Shown one piece after another: positions 34,684 through 47,071 of a stretch of DNA of 48,367 bases; the first letter of the stretch is position 1, and each line of letters begins with the position of its first letter. A program made the translations under genes and the position numbers. The stretch comes from Curvibacter sp. (GTDB taxonomy: Bacteria; Pseudomonadota; Gammaproteobacteria; Burkholderiales; Burkholderiaceae_C). The DNA lies in assembly GCA_004293725.1 (NCBI GenBank), contig REAW01000022.1:1-48367 (forward strand), read 5' to 3'. Below the pieces are notes generated by a model, which saw only the letters and a list, made by a program, of their open reading frames with translations, had not been told where the DNA came from and made no database searches.

Positions 34684-36195
34684 ATGAGCTTTGCACTAGA
34701 GACGGCTGCCAATCCCGAGGGGCTACGCCGGGTGGCCATTGACCCCGTGTCCCGCGTGGAGGGGCACGGCAAAGTGACGTTGCTTTTAGACGAACACAAC
34801 CGGGTGCAGCAAGTGCGCCTGCATATTGTCGAGTTCCGGGGTTTCGAAAAATTCATTGAGGGACGCCCTTACTGGGAAGTGCCGGTGATGGTGCAGCGGC
34901 TGTGCGGCATCTGCCCGGTGTCGCACCATCTGGCGGCAGCCAAGGCCTTCGACCGCGTCATTGGTGCCCTGCCGGTGCCGGCTAGCGCCGATGCCGTACG
35001 CAGGCTCATGCACTACGGGCAAATGTTGCAATCGCACGCGCTGCACTTTTTTCATTTGTCGTCACCCGATCTGCTGTTTGGCTTTGACTCCGAAGTGGCC
35101 AAGCGCAACATCGTCGGTGTGGCCCAAGCCCACCCCGAGATCGCCAAAAAGGGCATCTTTCTGCGCAAGTTTGGTCAAGAAGTCATTCGCATCACCTCCG
35201 GCAAACGCGTGCACGGCACCGGTGCAGTCCCTGGGGGAGTGAACAAACTGGTCACCGCCGAAGAACGCGACACCCTCAAACGTGACCTCCCCCAAATGCT
35301 GGCCTGGGCACAGGACGCGGTGGACATTGCCAAACAACTCCACGCGCAGAACCCGGCGCTCTACAACCAGTTTGGTACTTTCCGCTCGAACCTGCTCTCG
35401 CTGGTGCGCCCCGACGGCGGCCTTGATTTTTACGATGGTGTTTTGCGTGCGCGCGATGCCGACGGAAAAATTCTGTTCGATGGAGTCAGCGACCAGCGCT
35501 ACCTGGAGTTGATTGAAGAAGAGGTGCGCTCCTGGAGCTACATGAAGTTCCCCCACCTGCGCAGCCTGGGTCGCGAGCAGGGCTGGTACCGGGTGGGGCC
35601 CTTGGCGCGGGTGCAAAACTGCGACTTCATTCCCACCCCGCGGGCCGAAGTCGAACGCCAGGCCTTTGTCGCCTGGGGCCAGGGCGACCTGGTGCACGCC
35701 ACACTGGCCTACCACTGGGCCCGCATGATCGAGATGCTGCATGCGGTGGAAGTGATTGCCGAGCTGCTGGACAACCCGGCGCTGCTGTCGGGGGACTTGG
35801 TGAGCACTGGTACCCGTCAGCGCAGCGGCGTGGGCATCATCGAGGCGCCGCGTGGCACGCTGATCCATGACTACGACGTGGGAGACAACGATCTGGTCAC
35901 CCGCTGTAACCTGATCGTCTCCACCACCCACAACAACCAGGCCATGAACGAAGCCGTGCGGGCCGTGGCACGTGACTATCTGGATGGACGGGAGTTGACC
36001 GAAGGCCTGCTCAACCACATTGAGGTGGCCATACGGGCCTACGACCCCTGCCTGTCGTGCGCCACCCATGCACTGGGACAAATGCCGCTAGACGTTGCCC
36101 TGGTAGCGCACGACGGAACACTGATCGACCGCGTGCGCAAGTCACAAGGTGAATTGGTGCATGACCTCAGTAGCGCGGGCGGTTTGGGGGAATGA
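34684..36195 (+). CDS. hoxH: NAD-reducing hydrogenase, NiFe large subunit HoxH
   Basis: A 503-residue catalytic subunit. The NiFe ligands are C74 and C77 in RLCGICPVSHHL and C456 and C459 in DPCLSCATH near the C-terminus. Further active-site landmarks are SRVEGHG at the start and IEAPRGTLIHDYDV. HoxW should cleave after His462, removing the tail that begins ALGQMPL. The tail is 41 residues here, against 24 in the Cupriavidus protein as I know it. That makes the precursor longer but leaves the cleavage motif unchanged. The stop overlaps the hoxW start (ATGA). The protein acts in the cytoplasm with HoxY, HoxU and HoxF. Confidence 0.96.
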   Translation: MSFALETAANPEGLRRVAIDPVSRVEGHGKVTLLLDEHNRVQQVRLHIVEFRGFEKFIEGRPYWEVPVMVQRLCGICPVSHHLAAAKAFDRVIGALPVPASADAVRRLMHYGQMLQSHALHFFHLSSPDLLFGFDSEVAKRNIVGVAQAHPEIAKKGIFLRKFGQEVIRITSGKRVHGTGAVPGGVNKLVTAEERDTLKRDLPQMLAWAQDAVDIAKQLHAQNPALYNQFGTFRSNLLSLVRPDGGLDFYDGVLRARDADGKILFDGVSDQRYLELIEEEVRSWSYMKFPHLRSLGREQGWYRVGPLARVQNCDFIPTPRAEVERQAFVAWGQGDLVHATLAYHWARMIEMLHAVEVIAELLDNPALLSGDLVSTGTRQRSGVGIIEAPRGTLIHDYDVGDNDLVTRCNLIVSTTHNNQAMNEAVRAVARDYLDGRELTEGLLNHIEVAIRAYDPCLSCATHALGQMPLDVALVAHDGTLIDRVRKSQGELVHDLSSAGGLGE

Positions 36196-36653
36196 CGTCC
36201 ACATCGGTGCCGCCTCTGCTGGTATTCGGCTGGGGCAATTTGAGCCGGGGCGATGACGCGTTGGGGCCCCTTTGTGTGGAACAACTACGCGCGGCTTGTG
36301 AAGCAAATAGCGCCGTCGAGTTTTTGGACGACTACCAATTGCAGGTGGAGCACGCGCTCGATTTGGTGGGGCGTACGCGCATTCTTTTTATCGATGCCAG
36401 CCTGAACTGCACTGCGCCCTTTGAGGCCACTCCCCTGCAGGCTGTGCAAGACGCGAGTTTTACCACCCACGCCATGAGTCCACAGGCCTTGATGCACGTG
36501 TTTGTGGATTTGCAGGGCACCGCACCGCCACCTTGCACCCTGTTGGCCATTCGCGGTGAAGGCTTTGAGTTGGGCGAACCACCCAGTGCCATGGCGCTGG
36601 AGAACCTGAAGGCGGCTACCCAATGGGCGCAAACTTGGCTTCAACAAGCGTGA
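36192..36653 (+). CDS. hoxW: Hydrogenase maturation protease HoxW
   Basis: A 153-residue M52-family endopeptidase that trims HoxH after the NiFe centre is complete. It shows VFGWGNLSRGDDALGP (nickel-sensing acidic residue after GxGN), ILFIDASL (second ligand) and FTTHAMSPQAL (His ligand), the usual three-site arrangement. Family length is 150-165. It lies directly behind its substrate gene with a four-base overlap and before hypA with 25 bases between. No hoxI-type gene follows, unlike in Cupriavidus. Confidence 0.93.
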   Translation: MTSTSVPPLLVFGWGNLSRGDDALGPLCVEQLRAACEANSAVEFLDDYQLQVEHALDLVGRTRILFIDASLNCTAPFEATPLQAVQDASFTTHAMSPQALMHVFVDLQGTAPPPCTLLAIRGEGFELGEPPSAMALENLKAATQWAQTWLQQA

Positions 36654-36678
36654 GCTGCCTTGCAGTGAAGCCCGGACC

Positions 36679-37026
36679 ATGCACGAACTGAGTTTGGCTG
36701 AAGAAATTGTGCGCATGGTGGAAAGCTCCGCCGCGCGCGATCACTTTAGTCGCGTGGCCACACTGAAACTGGAAGCCGGTGCACTGGCAGGCGTGGAAGT
36801 AGCCGCGCTGCGTTTTGCACTGGAGGCCATGGTGCCCGGTACCTGTCTGGAAGGGGCGGCCATTGTGATTGACGAGCCCCCTGGACGCGCATGGTGCAAT
36901 GCCTGTGCAACCGAGGTAACAATTACCACTCGCGCAGACCCCTGCCCGGCGTGCGACGGTTACCCGCTCAAGGTGCTCCAAGGGGATGCGCTGCGGGTAG
37001 TGGATCTGGTCGTGGTCGAAGAATAA
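36679..37026 (+). CDS. hypA: Hydrogenase nickel-insertion protein HypA
   Basis: A 115-residue nickel metallochaperone. The N-terminal MHELSLAEEIV contains Met1-His2-Glu3, the nickel-binding triad, and two CxxC pairs (C73, C76 and C89, C92) form the structural zinc site. It works with HypB to insert nickel into HoxH. Length and order (hypA before hypB) are standard. The start is the only possible one because His2 must be next to the N-terminus. Confidence 0.94.
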   Translation: MHELSLAEEIVRMVESSAARDHFSRVATLKLEAGALAGVEVAALRFALEAMVPGTCLEGAAIVIDEPPGRAWCNACATEVTITTRADPCPACDGYPLKVLQGDALRVVDLVVVEE

Positions 37027-37051
37027 ATCCGTGAAATAAAGGAGAAACACC

Positions 37052-37903
37052 ATGTGTGTAGTGTGTGGATGCGGCAACGATGAAGCCCATGTTGAAGTAT
37101 TACCCGGCAACAGCGCTGCGGTGCAAGACGCCCGGGGTGACTTGCACTATGGACTTGGGGGTGCAACGGCGCATGTACCTGGCCTGAGCAAGCAACGCAC
37201 CATCCAAATAGAAGCCGACGTACTGGGCGCCAACCAGCGCCTGGCCGACCGCAACCGCGCGCATTTTTTGGCCCATGGCGTCACCGCCTACAACCTGGTG
37301 TCAGGCCCGGGTTCCGGCAAAACCACCTTGCTGTGTGCCACGATCACAGCCTTGCAAGCACGTACCCAACACCTGCCCGTTGCGGTGATTGAGGGCGACC
37401 AGCAAACCACGCTGGACGCAGACCGCATTCGCGCCACCGGGGCCTCGGCCATTCAGGTCAACACCGGTCGCGGCTGCCACCTGGACGCCCAAATGGTGGG
37501 TGACGCCTTTGCGAAGCTGGACTTGCACTCCCATGCCCACTCGCACTCCCATGCGGACGGCCACAGCCATGCCGCTGGCCCAGACGCATTGCTCTTCATT
37601 GAAAACGTGGGCAACCTGGTCTGTCCGGCGTTATGGGACCTCGGCGAAGCCGCCAAGGTGGTGATTCTGTCGGTGACCGAGGGCGAAGACAAACCCCTCA
37701 AATACCCCGACATGTTTGCTGCCGCGCAGCTCATGGTCATCAACAAAATTGACCTGCTGCCTTACGTGCCCTTTGATGTGACCCGCTGCATTGAGGCGGC
37801 ACGGCGCATCAATCCGGACATTGAAGTGCTGCAAGTCTCTGCGACTCGGGGCGATGGCATGGATACGTGGTTGGACTGGCTGGTGCACGGCCACCGCCAT
37901 TGA
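37052..37903 (+). CDS. hypB: Hydrogenase nickel-insertion GTPase HypB, with internal His-rich insert
   Basis: A 283-residue SIMIBI GTPase. The N-terminal CVVCGCG is the high-affinity nickel site. The P-loop is SGPGSGKTT (84-92), with [19 protein letters not shown] (C142, H143), ENVGNLVCP (C191) and NKIDLLPY following. Unusually, the His-rich stretch lies at residues 159-173 (seven His in 15 residues), inside the GTPase domain between the metal-binding helix and the ENVGN strand. Many relatives carry it near the N-terminus instead; here that region is His-poor. The strong AAAGGAG at the start leaves no doubt about the ATG. It is followed by hypF after ten bases. Confidence 0.94.
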   Translation: MCVVCGCGNDEAHVEVLPGNSAAVQDARGDLHYGLGGATAHVPGLSKQRTIQIEADVLGANQRLADRNRAHFLAHGVTAYNLVSGPGSGKTTLLCATITALQARTQHLPVAVIEGDQQTTLDADRIRATGASAIQVNTGRGCHLDAQMVGDAFAKLDLHSHAHSHSHADGHSHAAGPDALLFIENVGNLVCPALWDLGEAAKVVILSVTEGEDKPLKYPDMFAAAQLMVINKIDLLPYVPFDVTRCIEAARRINPDIEVLQVSATRGDGMDTWLDWLVHGHRH

Positions 37904-37913
37904 CGGGAACACC

Positions 37914-39068
37914 GTGAACCCGCTGGCCCACACCGCTCGCCTGGCCCGACCCGCACGACGACGCGTATTGGGGTGTGGTGCATATCTGAAAAATCGAGCG
38001 TGCTTGGTCGACGGCGACCAAGCCCACTGGTCGGCATTACACGGCGACTTGCGCTCCCCCGAAAGCCGCCATGCATTGGCCGAATCGGTCGAGGCCTTGT
38101 TGGCTTTGGCGAGTGGACCGTTGCATGCCGTGGCCCACGACCTGCACCCCGACTTTTACAGCACCCAACTTGCCACCGAGCTGGCAAACCGTCTGGGCAT
38201 CGCGGCCCATGCCCTGCAACACCACTATGCCCATGTGGGCGCGGTGTTGGCTGAGCAAGGCACTTGTCACCCGGTCATCGCCCTCACACTGGATGGCTTT
38301 GGCCTGGGCGCCGACGGCAGCCCCTGGGGCGGTGAGGTGTTGTGGGTCAATGGCGCAGACCACGGGCACACTTTTCAGCGCGTGGACCATCTGGCCACGC
38401 TGGCCCAGCCCGGCGGTGATGCGGCGGCGCGCGAGCCTTGGCGCCTGGCCGCTGCGGTGCTGTTTGCCACGGGCCGTGGGGATGAAATTGAAACCTTCTT
38501 TGCGCCGCTTGTCGGATCAGCCACCACCAAAACAGTACACACCATGCTGCAGCGCAGTTTGAACTGCCCACGCTCCAGCAGTGCCGGGCGCTGGTTTGAC
38601 GCCGCCGCGGGTGCGCTAGGCATCAGCGTGCGTCAGAGCCACGAGGCCGAGGCGGCCATGGCACTGGAGCAGCTCGCTGCGCAGTGGCGTAACGCGCATC
38701 CGGATTCTTTGTTTGAGTGGACTTCGCTCGACCTGCACCCGGTCGTGGCGCAAATGTTTGCCCTGCGCGGGCAAGGCGCCGAAGCACAGGCCCGCGGTGC
38801 TGCACAATTTCATTTGGCGATGGCCGGGGGGCTGGCCCATGCCGCTGTTCAGGCGGCAACCCACCATGGCATTGGGCAAGTGGTGTTGACGGGTGGCTGT
38901 TTTGCCAACCAGGTTTTGCGCCAAGCTGTACGCACCCATTTGGAGCGCGCAGACCTGCAAATCATTGAACCCCAATGGGTGGGTTGGGGTGATGAGGGTT
39001 TGGCCCTCGGGCAAGCCTGGCTGGCTGGTTGGCCCATCGACAAGTCCTTGGATATTTTGGAGAGCTGA
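37914..39068 (+). CDS. hypF: Truncated-type HypF: C-terminal (Kae1-like) domain only
   Basis: A 384-residue protein corresponding to the last half of HypF. Full-length HypF has about 750 residues, with acylphosphatase, zinc-finger, YrdC-like and Kae1-like domains. Here only the last is present: QHHYAHVGAVLAEQG (metal-binding His), IALTLDGFGLGADGSPWGGE and VVLTGGCFANQVL. It would pass the carbamoyl group to HypE for cyanide synthesis, but has no domain of its own to make carbamoyl adenylate. A comparable short HypF1 is known in Cupriavidus necator H16, so the form may be functional. The frame opens earlier inside hypB; GTG 37914 (MNPLAHTARLA) is the likely start. hypC follows after two bases. 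Confidence 0.9.
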   Translation: MNPLAHTARLARPARRRVLGCGAYLKNRACLVDGDQAHWSALHGDLRSPESRHALAESVEALLALASGPLHAVAHDLHPDFYSTQLATELANRLGIAAHALQHHYAHVGAVLAEQGTCHPVIALTLDGFGLGADGSPWGGEVLWVNGADHGHTFQRVDHLATLAQPGGDAAAREPWRLAAAVLFATGRGDEIETFFAPLVGSATTKTVHTMLQRSLNCPRSSSAGRWFDAAAGALGISVRQSHEAEAAMALEQLAAQWRNAHPDSLFEWTSLDLHPVVAQMFALRGQGAEAQARGAAQFHLAMAGGLAHAAVQAATHHGIGQVVLTGGCFANQVLRQAVRTHLERADLQIIEPQWVGWGDEGLALGQAWLAGWPIDKSLDILES

Positions 39069-39070
39069 CT

Positions 39071-39316
39071 ATGTGCCTTGCACTCCCTGCGCGAATTGTT
39101 GAAATGCCGGAGCCCGAGGTGGCTGTGGTCGACATGGGCGGCGTGCGCAAGCGTATTTCCATCGCCTTGGTGCCCGAGGCCAAGTTAGGTGATTTCGTTA
39201 TCGTCCATGTGGGGCACGCCATTGGCATGCTCGATGAGGAAGAGGCGCAGGCCTCACTGGCACTGTTTGCCGAGTTGGCCCAGTCACAAAACGGTGCCGA
39301 GGCAACCCAGCCATGA
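39071..39316 (+). CDS. hypC: Hydrogenase assembly chaperone HypC
   Basis: An 81-residue protein starting MCLALPARIVEM. The N-terminal Cys2 binds the iron of the Fe(CN)2CO group and the HoxH precursor after Met removal. EVAVVDMGGVRKRISIALV and VGHAIGMLDEEEA complete the small beta-barrel and C-terminal helix. Longer frames upstream would bury Cys2, so ATG 39071 is certain. It overlaps hypD by four bases, which fits the known HypC-HypD complex. Confidence 0.95.
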   Translation: MCLALPARIVEMPEPEVAVVDMGGVRKRISIALVPEAKLGDFVIVHVGHAIGMLDEEEAQASLALFAELAQSQNGAEATQP

Positions 39317-40467
39317 AATACGTTGATGAGTTTCGCGACGGCATCTTGGCGCAAAACCTTGCTGCGTCCATTCGCGCCGCAGTTGATCCCGCACGCCACT
39401 ACAACTTCATGGAGTTTTGCGGTGGACACACCCACGCGCTGGCACGCTACGGCGTGGTGGACTTGCTACCCCCCAATGTGCGCATGATCCACGGCCCGGG
39501 CTGTCCGGTGTGTGTGCTGCCCATTGGGCGCATTGACATGGCCATCCAGCTGGCACTGGAGCGCGGTGCCATGGTCTGCACCTATGGCGATGTGATGCGG
39601 GTGCCCGCCTCCAAAGACCTGTCGTTGTTGCGGACCAAAGCCCGTGGAGGCGACATTCGCATGGTCTATTCCCCTGCGGATGCCTTGCAACTGGCGCAAG
39701 ACCACCCGCAGCGCGAAGTGGTGTTTTTGGCCATTGGTTTTGAAACCACCACACCACCCAGTGCCGTAGTCATCAAACAGGCGGCGCGCCTTGGTTTGAA
39801 AAACTTCAGCGTGCTGTGCTGCCACGTACTCACGCCCGCCGCCATCACCCACATCTTGGAATCGCACGAAGTGGCGCAATACGGCACCTTGCCGCTTGAC
39901 GGCTTTGTGGGCCCCGCGCATGTGAGCATTGTGATTGGCTCTGCCCCCTACGAGCCCTTTGCCGCCCACTACCGCAAGCCGGTGGTCATTTCCGGCTTTG
40001 AGCCACTGGATGTGATGCAATCCATTTTGATGCTGGCGCGCCAGGTCAATGACGGCCGCGCGGTAGTCGAAAACCAGTTCACCCGCGCCGTCAACCGTAC
40101 GGGCAACGCGGCAGCACAGGCCATTACCGCCGAGGTGTTTGAACTGCGCGACAGCTTCGAGTGGCGCGGCCTGGGCGAAGTGCCTTTCAGTGCCCTGAAA
40201 GTTCGCCCGGAGTTTGCGACCTTTGACGCCGAGGTGCGTTTTGATTTGCAATACAAAGCGGTGCCCGACCACAAGCAATGCGAGTGTGGCGCCATTTTGC
40301 GTGGCGTGAAGCGTCCAACTGACTGCAAGCTGTTTGGCACCGTCTGCACCCCCGAGAGCCCCATGGGGTCGTGCATGGTCTCCAGCGAAGGCTCATGTGC
40401 CGCGCATTACACCTACGGGCGTTTTCGGGATTCTGAATCCGCCATCCCCATCCAGGCAATCGCATGA
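39313..40467 (+). CDS. hypD: Hydrogenase maturation protein HypD
   Basis: A 384-residue iron-sulfur protein on which the Fe(CN)2CO group is built. Conserved motifs are MEFCGGHTHA (iron-binding Cys), HGPGCPVCVLP (thiol-disulfide pair) and AIGFETTTPPS. The C-terminal Cys cluster (QCECGAILRGVKRPTDCKLF, then GTVCTPESPMGSCMVS and SEGSCAAHY) holds the 4Fe-4S site. All essential cysteines are in place. It overlaps hypC upstream and hypE downstream by four bases each. Confidence 0.96.
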   Translation: MKYVDEFRDGILAQNLAASIRAAVDPARHYNFMEFCGGHTHALARYGVVDLLPPNVRMIHGPGCPVCVLPIGRIDMAIQLALERGAMVCTYGDVMRVPASKDLSLLRTKARGGDIRMVYSPADALQLAQDHPQREVVFLAIGFETTTPPSAVVIKQAARLGLKNFSVLCCHVLTPAAITHILESHEVAQYGTLPLDGFVGPAHVSIVIGSAPYEPFAAHYRKPVVISGFEPLDVMQSILMLARQVNDGRAVVENQFTRAVNRTGNAAAQAITAEVFELRDSFEWRGLGEVPFSALKVRPEFATFDAEVRFDLQYKAVPDHKQCECGAILRGVKRPTDCKLFGTVCTPESPMGSCMVSSEGSCAAHYTYGRFRDSESAIPIQAIA

Positions 40468-41522
40468 GCAGCACAAAACCAGGCTACCTGCGGCCCATCG
40501 ACTTCAAGCACGGCGTGGTGGATATGAACCACGGTGCCGGGGGCCGCGTAGGTGCCCAATTGGTGAATGAATTGTTTGCCAGGGCGTTTGACAACGATTT
40601 CCTGCGCCAAGGCAACGACGGTGCGCTACTCAGCATCCCCGCCGGACACAAAGTGGTAATGGCTACCGATGCCCATGTCATCTCGCCCTTGTTTTTTCCG
40701 GGCGGAGACATTGGCAGCCTCGCGGTGCACGGCACCATCAACGATGTGGCCATGCTGGGCGCGCAGCCGCTGTATTTGAGCGCCAGTTTCATTCTGGAAG
40801 AAGGCTTTTCTCTGGCCCAACTCAAGCAAATCGTCGAATCCATGGCCCGGGCCTCGCGAGAGAGCGGCGTGCCCATCGTCACCGGCGACACCAAAGTGGT
40901 TGAAAAGGGCAAGGGTGATGGGGTGTTTATCAGCACCACCGGCTTAGGCGTGCTGCCTGATGGGCGCAACATTGGTGGCGCCCAAGCGCGCGTGGGGGAC
41001 GTGATCTTGTTGTCCGGCTGCATTGGCGAGCATGGCGTGGCGGTGTTGTCGCAGCGTGAATCACTGCAGTTTGAAACCGCCATTCGCTCGGACAGTGCCG
41101 CGCTGCACACTCTGGTGGCGGCCATGTTGGCCGCCGCGCCCGAGGGCAGTGTGCGGGTGTTGCGCGACCCTACCCGCGGAGGCCTGGCCACCACCCTCAA
41201 TGAGATTGCCCAGCAGTCCGCAGTGGGCATGCATGTGCAGGAAGTGGCGATTCCGGTATTGCCAGAAGTGGCAGGTGCTTGCGAGATGCTGGGGTTGGAC
41301 CCGCTGTACATCGCCAACGAGGGCAAACTCGTCGCCATGGTGGCACCCGAAGCAGCCGATGCGGTACTGGCCGCCATGCGCGCGCATCCGCTGGGTCAGC
41401 GCGCCACACGCATAGGGTTGGTCACGGAAGACCCCCACCATTTTGTGCAAATGACCACCCGTTTTGGCGGTCGGCGTGTGGTGGATTGGCTCAGCGGCGA
41501 ACCCTTGCCCCGCATTTGCTAA
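40464..41522 (+). CDS. hypE: Hydrogenase maturation protein HypE
   Basis: A 352-residue PurM-like protein that dehydrates its carbamoylated C-terminal cysteine to a thiocyanate, the source of CN ligands. It ends in the strictly conserved PRIC, with the acceptor Cys as last residue. The ATP-binding motifs GNDGALLSIPAGHKVVMATD, GGDIGSLAVHGTINDVAMLG and VTGDTKVVEKGKGDG are intact. It is the last gene of the operon and converges on the large kinase gene with 45 bases between; no clear terminator hairpin is seen there. Confidence 0.96.
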   Translation: MSSTKPGYLRPIDFKHGVVDMNHGAGGRVGAQLVNELFARAFDNDFLRQGNDGALLSIPAGHKVVMATDAHVISPLFFPGGDIGSLAVHGTINDVAMLGAQPLYLSASFILEEGFSLAQLKQIVESMARASRESGVPIVTGDTKVVEKGKGDGVFISTTGLGVLPDGRNIGGAQARVGDVILLSGCIGEHGVAVLSQRESLQFETAIRSDSAALHTLVAAMLAAAPEGSVRVLRDPTRGGLATTLNEIAQQSAVGMHVQEVAIPVLPEVAGACEMLGLDPLYIANEGKLVAMVAPEAADAVLAAMRAHPLGQRATRIGLVTEDPHHFVQMTTRFGGRRVVDWLSGEPLPRIC

Positions 41523-41567
41523 TCCGCTGAGAGGGGCATGGGGAGTTGGGGCCTCGACCGGGTCTTT

Positions 41568-45971
<4,404 letters not shown>

Positions 45972-46317
45972 CAACCTTACCTCCATCAATCTCGTTATTA
46001 AGGGAAGGGCCTCCCACACAACTGAATTGCCCCCCTGTAAAGACCGCTGCGACGGATCGCCGGGCATTAAGTTTTGCAAAGCTTCGGGCATTCGACTGTT
46101 GGCGTCAATACCTGCTAACCCATTGGCGTGTTCCCACACGTGTAGTCGGATGGCAAAGAGTCGGTCAAACCATGAGGACAAAAAAAAGGCCCATGGTGTC
46201 CATGGGCCTTTTTGGTATGTGGAGGAGCAGAACGCATCACACAAACAATCCGCTACATGCCGACCAAACGAGTCTTTATTCTAATCCTGAACCGGGATTC
46301 GAACGCACTTCCAGTAG
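45972..46317. other. Gene-free region upstream of the large kinase
   Basis: It holds the kinase promoter region and ribosome binding site on the minus strand, the strong inverted repeat at 46183-46213, and a short tRNA-3'-like string near 46290-46311. A plus-strand frame of 85 codons crosses the hairpin, but its codon choice and composition (HEDKKKAHGVHGPFWYV) show that it is not a gene. Confidence 0.5.
46183..46213 (-). terminator. Perfect 14-bp-stem intrinsic terminator, possibly bidirectional
   Basis: AAAAAGGCCCATGG pairs with CCATGGGCCTTTTT across a three-base TGT loop. The A-run on the left extends to about ten bases, so on the minus strand the GC-rich stem is followed by a long T-run. 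On the plus strand it is followed by five T. It would stop transcripts coming leftward from the IS remnant before the large kinase gene. Confidence 0.85.
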
Positions 46318-46563
46318 AGGCACGTAAAGCGAAAGCGGCTTCAAATTGGTCAGACGGTTACTGCTGGTGTCAGCCACCGCATTGAGATCAGGGGTTTTGA
46401 TAGTTTTTCTGTCATCAACCGTGCCTCGCGGATGGATCGCAATCCGCGCAGTGACGATCCAGTGGAAATTCCTGCGGCGCGTGTACCGCACTTCAAACTA
46501 GGCAAAGCGCTGCATGAGGCTGTCGATCTGCCCGTTGATGACGTTGCTCCCGCACAGAGGTAA
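46318..46563 (+). pseudogene. Fragment of an ihfB-like (IHF beta/HU family) gene
   Basis: An open plus-strand frame without a start codon reads SHRIEIRGFDSFSVI, then NRASRMDRNPRSDDPVEIP, AARVPHFKLGKALHEAVD and a TAA at 46561-46563. This is the C-terminal DNA-binding half of IHF beta. The usual text in this family is close to IEIRGFGSFSV...RNPRSGE...VPHFKPGKALREAVD. Several normally constant residues are changed (GFGS to GFDS, PGK to LGK), and the N-terminal dimerisation half is missing: upstream of 46375 no similarity is seen. It is therefore a decayed fragment. It directly adjoins the IS1182-derived element. Confidence 0.65.
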
Positions 46564-46611
46564 ACCAAATGAAGGTCGGGTCTGGAGAAAATCGTGGACC
46601 TGCAATGCAGC

Positions 46612-47071
46612 GAGACTGTGTGAAAACGCAAAGTATTGCTGTTGTCCTTGCGGAAGTCCGCGATGGTCTTGAAGTCCGGTGCCAAGCGGCCCGTCAACCA
46701 CATCAACTCAACATTGCGCTGGCACTCGCGCTCCAGGCGACGGCTCGATTGGATGCGGTTCAGGTAGCCGCAAATGTAGAGCATCAAAAGCACCGACGGG
46801 TGGTAACTGGGCCTCCCCGTTACCGCAGGTGTAATGCCATCAAACCCGAAGGATGCCAAATCAAGCGCGTCCACAAATACGTAAACGATTCGAACCGTGT
46901 TGTCTTGGGCGATGTAGTCGTCCAAACACGCAGGCAGCAACGTGACATGACTTCGTTCTTCACCTTGGATGTATCGCTTCATCTGCACGACTCCATCAAT
47001 GAACTCACATGGATATCAACGCACAGTCCCTCTAGGCTGTGTACACATTCAGCAGGTTTTCACACAGGCTC
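46612..47071 (-). mobile_element. 460-bp deletion derivative of an IS1182-type element
   Basis: Two outward-facing inverted repeats bound the segment: TTTTCACACAGTCTC (complement of 46612-46626) and TTTTCACACAGGCTC (47057-47071). They match at 14 of 15 positions. Between them lies the N-terminal part of an IS1182-family transposase on the minus strand. Transposase reading stops exactly where the left repeat begins, which suggests internal deletion of the remaining gene. It resembles a MITE-sized derivative that could be mobilised by a full-length relative. Confidence 0.6.
46627..46982 (-). pseudogene. IS1182-family transposase, N-terminal fragment
   Basis: From ATG 46982 the frame reads MKRYIQGEERSHVTLLPACL, with DDYIAQDNTVRIVYVFVDAL, VTGRPSYHPSVLLMLYICGY and VELMWLTGRLAPDFKTIADF further on. 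These are the hallmark N-terminal blocks of IS1182 transposases. After about 115 codons (FRKDNSNTLR) similarity ends at the left inverted repeat. The frame then continues with unrelated sequence to 46350. The DDE catalytic domain is absent, so it cannot be active. No frameshift is needed in the retained part. Confidence 0.8.

Noticed and set aside
35062..36081. Long open frame antisense to hoxH
   Set aside because: Same codon-bias effect; hoxH on the plus strand is unambiguous.
46027..46284. Plus-strand frame upstream of the large kinase
   Set aside because: It crosses the perfect hairpin and shows no plausible protein composition.
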